The position numbers and the translations under genes are program-made. The notes below the pieces were generated by a model. It had not been told where the DNA came from and made no database searches. It saw only the letters and a program-made list of their open reading frames with translations. From Myxacorys chilensis ATA2-1-KO14 (GTDB lineage: Bacteria > Cyanobacteriota > Cyanobacteriia > Leptolyngbyales > Leptolyngbyaceae), in contig JAHHHP010000057.1 of the NCBI GenBank assembly GCA_019359275.1, positions 1 to 35,641 of the forward strand: a DNA stretch of 35,641 nucleotides. Reading direction: 5' to 3'. Positions within the stretch are counted from its first letter, which is position 1; every line of letters begins with the position of its first letter. Shown here one piece after another: positions 34,036-35,641 of the stretch.

Positions 34036-35334
34036 TTGATTACGGGTACTTTGAGAACATCCAAATCAGAAGAAATTTTTGCAGCAGCTCAACAGTTAAT
34101 GCCAGGGGGAGTCAGTTCCCCGGTGCGGGCATTTAAATCAGTCGGCGGACAGCCCATTGTCTTCGATCGCGTCAAAGGCGCATACGCTTGGGATGTAGAC
34201 GGCAATCAGTACATCGACTACGTAGGCACTTGGGGTCCAGCGATCTGTGGGCACACTCATCCCGACGTGATTCGAGCCATTCAGGAGGCAGCGGAGAAAG
34301 GCACTAGTTTTGGTGCACCCTGCGCCTTAGAAAATGTGCTGGCTGAAATGGTGATTGATGCCGTTCCCAGCGTCGAGATGGTGCGCTTTGTCAATTCTGG
34401 AACTGAAGCGTGTATGGCAGTTCTACGCTTGATGCGCGCCTTTACCGGGCGGGAAAAAATGATCAAGTTTGAGGGCTGCTACCACGGACACGCAGACATG
34501 TTTTTGGTGAAAGCGGGTTCGGGTGTGGCAACGTTGGGGTTACCCGATTCTCCAGGCGTTCCCAAATCCACAACAGCAAACACGCTGACCGCTCCGTATA
34601 ACGATTTGGATGCGGTGCGCCAGTTGTTTGAAGAGAATCCGGGGGAAATTGCAGGTCTGATTTTAGAACCTGTGGTGGGAAACGCTGGGTTTATTGTACC
34701 GGAAGCTGGATTTTTGGCAGGATTGCGGGAACTAACGCAAGAACACGGCGCGCTGCTGGTGTTTGACGAAGTGATGACGGGCTTCCGAATTTCTTACGGC
34801 GGGGCACAGGAGAAATTTGGGATTACGCCTGATCTTACGACGCTTGGCAAGGTGATCGGCGGCGGCTTGCCTGTTGGAGCGTATGGTGGACGCAAAGACA
34901 TTATGGCAATGGTCGCTCCCGCAGGTCCAATGTACCAAGCAGGGACGCTATCAGGAAATCCGCTCGCTATGACTGCCGGAATTAAAACTCTAGAATTACT
35001 GCGCCGTCCTGGAAGCTATGAACACCTCGATCGCGTTACGTCCCGTCTGATTGCAGGATTGCTGGATGTGGCGAAAGAAACAGGGCATGCAGCGAGCGGC
35101 GGCTCAATTAGCGGCATGTTTGGGCTGTTTTTTGCCGAAGGTCCGGTGCATAACTACGAGGATGCGAAGAAGTCAGATCTCTCAAAGTTCAGCAAGTTTC
35201 ATCGTGGCATGTTGGAGCAAGGCGTCTATCTTGCGCCGTCGCAGTTTGAGGCGGGCTTTACATCATTGGCTCATACCGATGAAGAGGTCGATCGCACGAT
35301 CGAAGCGGCAAAAGCTGTGATGTCGAATCTCTGA
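34036..35334 (+). CDS. hemL: Glutamate-1-semialdehyde 2,1-aminomutase
   Basis: Last step of the C5 route to 5-aminolevulinate, the precursor of haem, chlorophyll and bilins, in the cytoplasm. The 432-residue PLP enzyme starts at a TTG with GGAG 8 nt upstream; the SEEIFAAAQQLMPGGVSSPVR stretch that follows matches cyanobacterial HemL. Motifs: FVNSGTEACMAVLRLMRA, EPVVGN, FDEVMTGFR and the PLP lysine Lys272 in TLGKVIGGGLPVGAYGG. Length is normal. A large inverted repeat follows directly. Confidence 0.98.
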   Translation: MITGTLRTSKSEEIFAAAQQLMPGGVSSPVRAFKSVGGQPIVFDRVKGAYAWDVDGNQYIDYVGTWGPAICGHTHPDVIRAIQEAAEKGTSFGAPCALENVLAEMVIDAVPSVEMVRFVNSGTEACMAVLRLMRAFTGREKMIKFEGCYHGHADMFLVKAGSGVATLGLPDSPGVPKSTTANTLTAPYNDLDAVRQLFEENPGEIAGLILEPVVGNAGFIVPEAGFLAGLRELTQEHGALLVFDEVMTGFRISYGGAQEKFGITPDLTTLGKVIGGGLPVGAYGGRKDIMAMVAPAGPMYQAGTLSGNPLAMTAGIKTLELLRRPGSYEHLDRVTSRLIAGLLDVAKETGHAASGGSISGMFGLFFAEGPVHNYEDAKKSDLSKFSKFHRGMLEQGVYLAPSQFEAGFTSLAHTDEEVDRTIEAAKAVMSNL

Positions 35335-35348
35335 CTTTAAAATCTCTG

Positions 35349-35394
35349 AAGTAGAGAAAGGAGGGCAGGTTGACCTGCCCTCCTTTCTCTACTT
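35349..35394 (+). terminator. Long inverted repeat after hemL
   Basis: The arms 35349–35370 and 35373–35394 are 22-bp perfect complements around a 2-bp centre, starting 14 nt after the hemL stop. AAAAAT follows and no T-run is seen on the plus strand, so it is a very strong hairpin but not a textbook terminator. Confidence 0.6.
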
Positions 35395-35533
35395 AAAAAT
35401 ACAGGTGAAGAGTACTCTAATGAGTAATATCGAGAACATAAGAATTAGCTTATGATTAATCTGCAAAGGGGGACTGGCAACTCCCTTAAGATCTTCATTT
35501 ACAGCGTTACAGCAACGAACTTAGAATAACTTG

Positions 35534-35641
35534 TGAAATGACACCCAAAAATCGGACAGGGAGCTAAGAGTAGTATCCTTGTTCAGTGGAGGTCAAATAT
35601 TATGGCAGGTACTCGTCGTCAACACAGTGCAGAATTCAAAG
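35534..35641 (+). mobile_element. Left end of an IS3-family insertion sequence
   Basis: TGAAATGACACCCAAAAATC, followed by GGACAG, matches the style of IS3-family (IS150-like) terminal repeats, which begin TGA/TGT and carry CCAAAAA then GGACA. The transposase gene begins 68 bp inside. The right end is outside the window, so target duplication and subgroup cannot be checked. Confidence 0.65.
35602..35641 (+). CDS. IS3-family transposase OrfA, N-terminal fragment (runs off right edge)
   Basis: The ATG at 35602, preceded by GGAGG, begins MAGTRRQHSAEFK, the standard opening of IS3-family OrfA proteins, whose helix-turn-helix domain follows RRxxSxEFK. OrfA and OrfB are normally joined by a programmed frameshift to make the active transposase. 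Only 13 codons are visible. Confidence 0.75.
   Translation, partial: MAGTRRQHSAEFK

Noticed and set aside
1..35641. Many GCGATCGC octamers as possible regulatory sites
   Set aside because: These are the HIP1 palindromes that are over-represented across cyanobacterial genomes and lie mostly inside genes.

Overview
The window is chromosomal DNA from a cyanobacterium. It carries the phycobilisome-degradation protein NblA, many HIP1 octamers (GCGATCGC), the cyanobacterial order rplS–tRNA-Trp–secE–nusG–rplK–rplA–rplJ–rplL, a glutamate-1-semialdehyde aminomutase, an ABC1 kinase, a PP2C phosphatase and a cyanobacterial-style Ser/Thr kinase-like protein. A filamentous Leptolyngbya-like lineage is a guess from gene content; no 16S gene is present. 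Both edges run into insertion sequences: an IS1-like transposase N-terminus on the left and an IS3-family orfA start on the right.

Layout. 1–303: IS1-like element apparently inserted in an unrecognised gene. 555–4818 (minus): complete carbohydrate ABC importer in the order binding protein, two permeases, ATPase. 5194–5472: small membrane protein. 5835–8403 (plus): compact three-gene unit of an Lgt-like membrane protein, a cysteine-rich radical SAM enzyme resembling the archaeal tetraether synthase (Tes/MJ0619) family, and a small membrane protein. 8636–9625: pyrB. 9635–10414 (minus): TspO-like membrane protein. 10724–14920 (minus): ribosomal protein/secE/nusG cluster with tRNA-Trp, rplS and a three-segment attenuator before rplJ. 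15137–18037 (plus): CbiM / PDGLE / CbiQ / CbiO cobalt or nickel ECF importer, split by an internal terminator. 18195–20978: fused double-domain M16 peptidase. 21335–21882 (minus): decayed histidine-rich membrane oxygenase-like gene. 22133–23357 (minus): DsbA-like exported thiol oxidoreductase plus a PPC-domain exported protein. 23520–27456 (plus): gatA, LtrA-family protein, MFS transporter. 27798–33933 (minus): nblA, PP2C phosphatase, ABC1 kinase, small coiled-coil protein, a degenerate Ser/Thr kinase and a ChaB-domain protein. 34036–35334 (plus): hemL, followed by a 22-bp-arm inverted repeat and the IS3 element.

The most promising candidate for an undescribed system is the 5835–8403 unit. 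An Lgt-type protein handles diacylglyceryl lipids and a Tes-type radical SAM enzyme joins lipid tails, so the trio suggests a lipid-modification pathway. That is inference from family resemblance. Secondary points of interest are the pseudokinase at 31842–33491, the CbiM N-terminal extension that buries its usual N-terminal metal-binding motif, the tandem 20-bp duplication in the nblA leader, and the pseudogene at 21335–21882.
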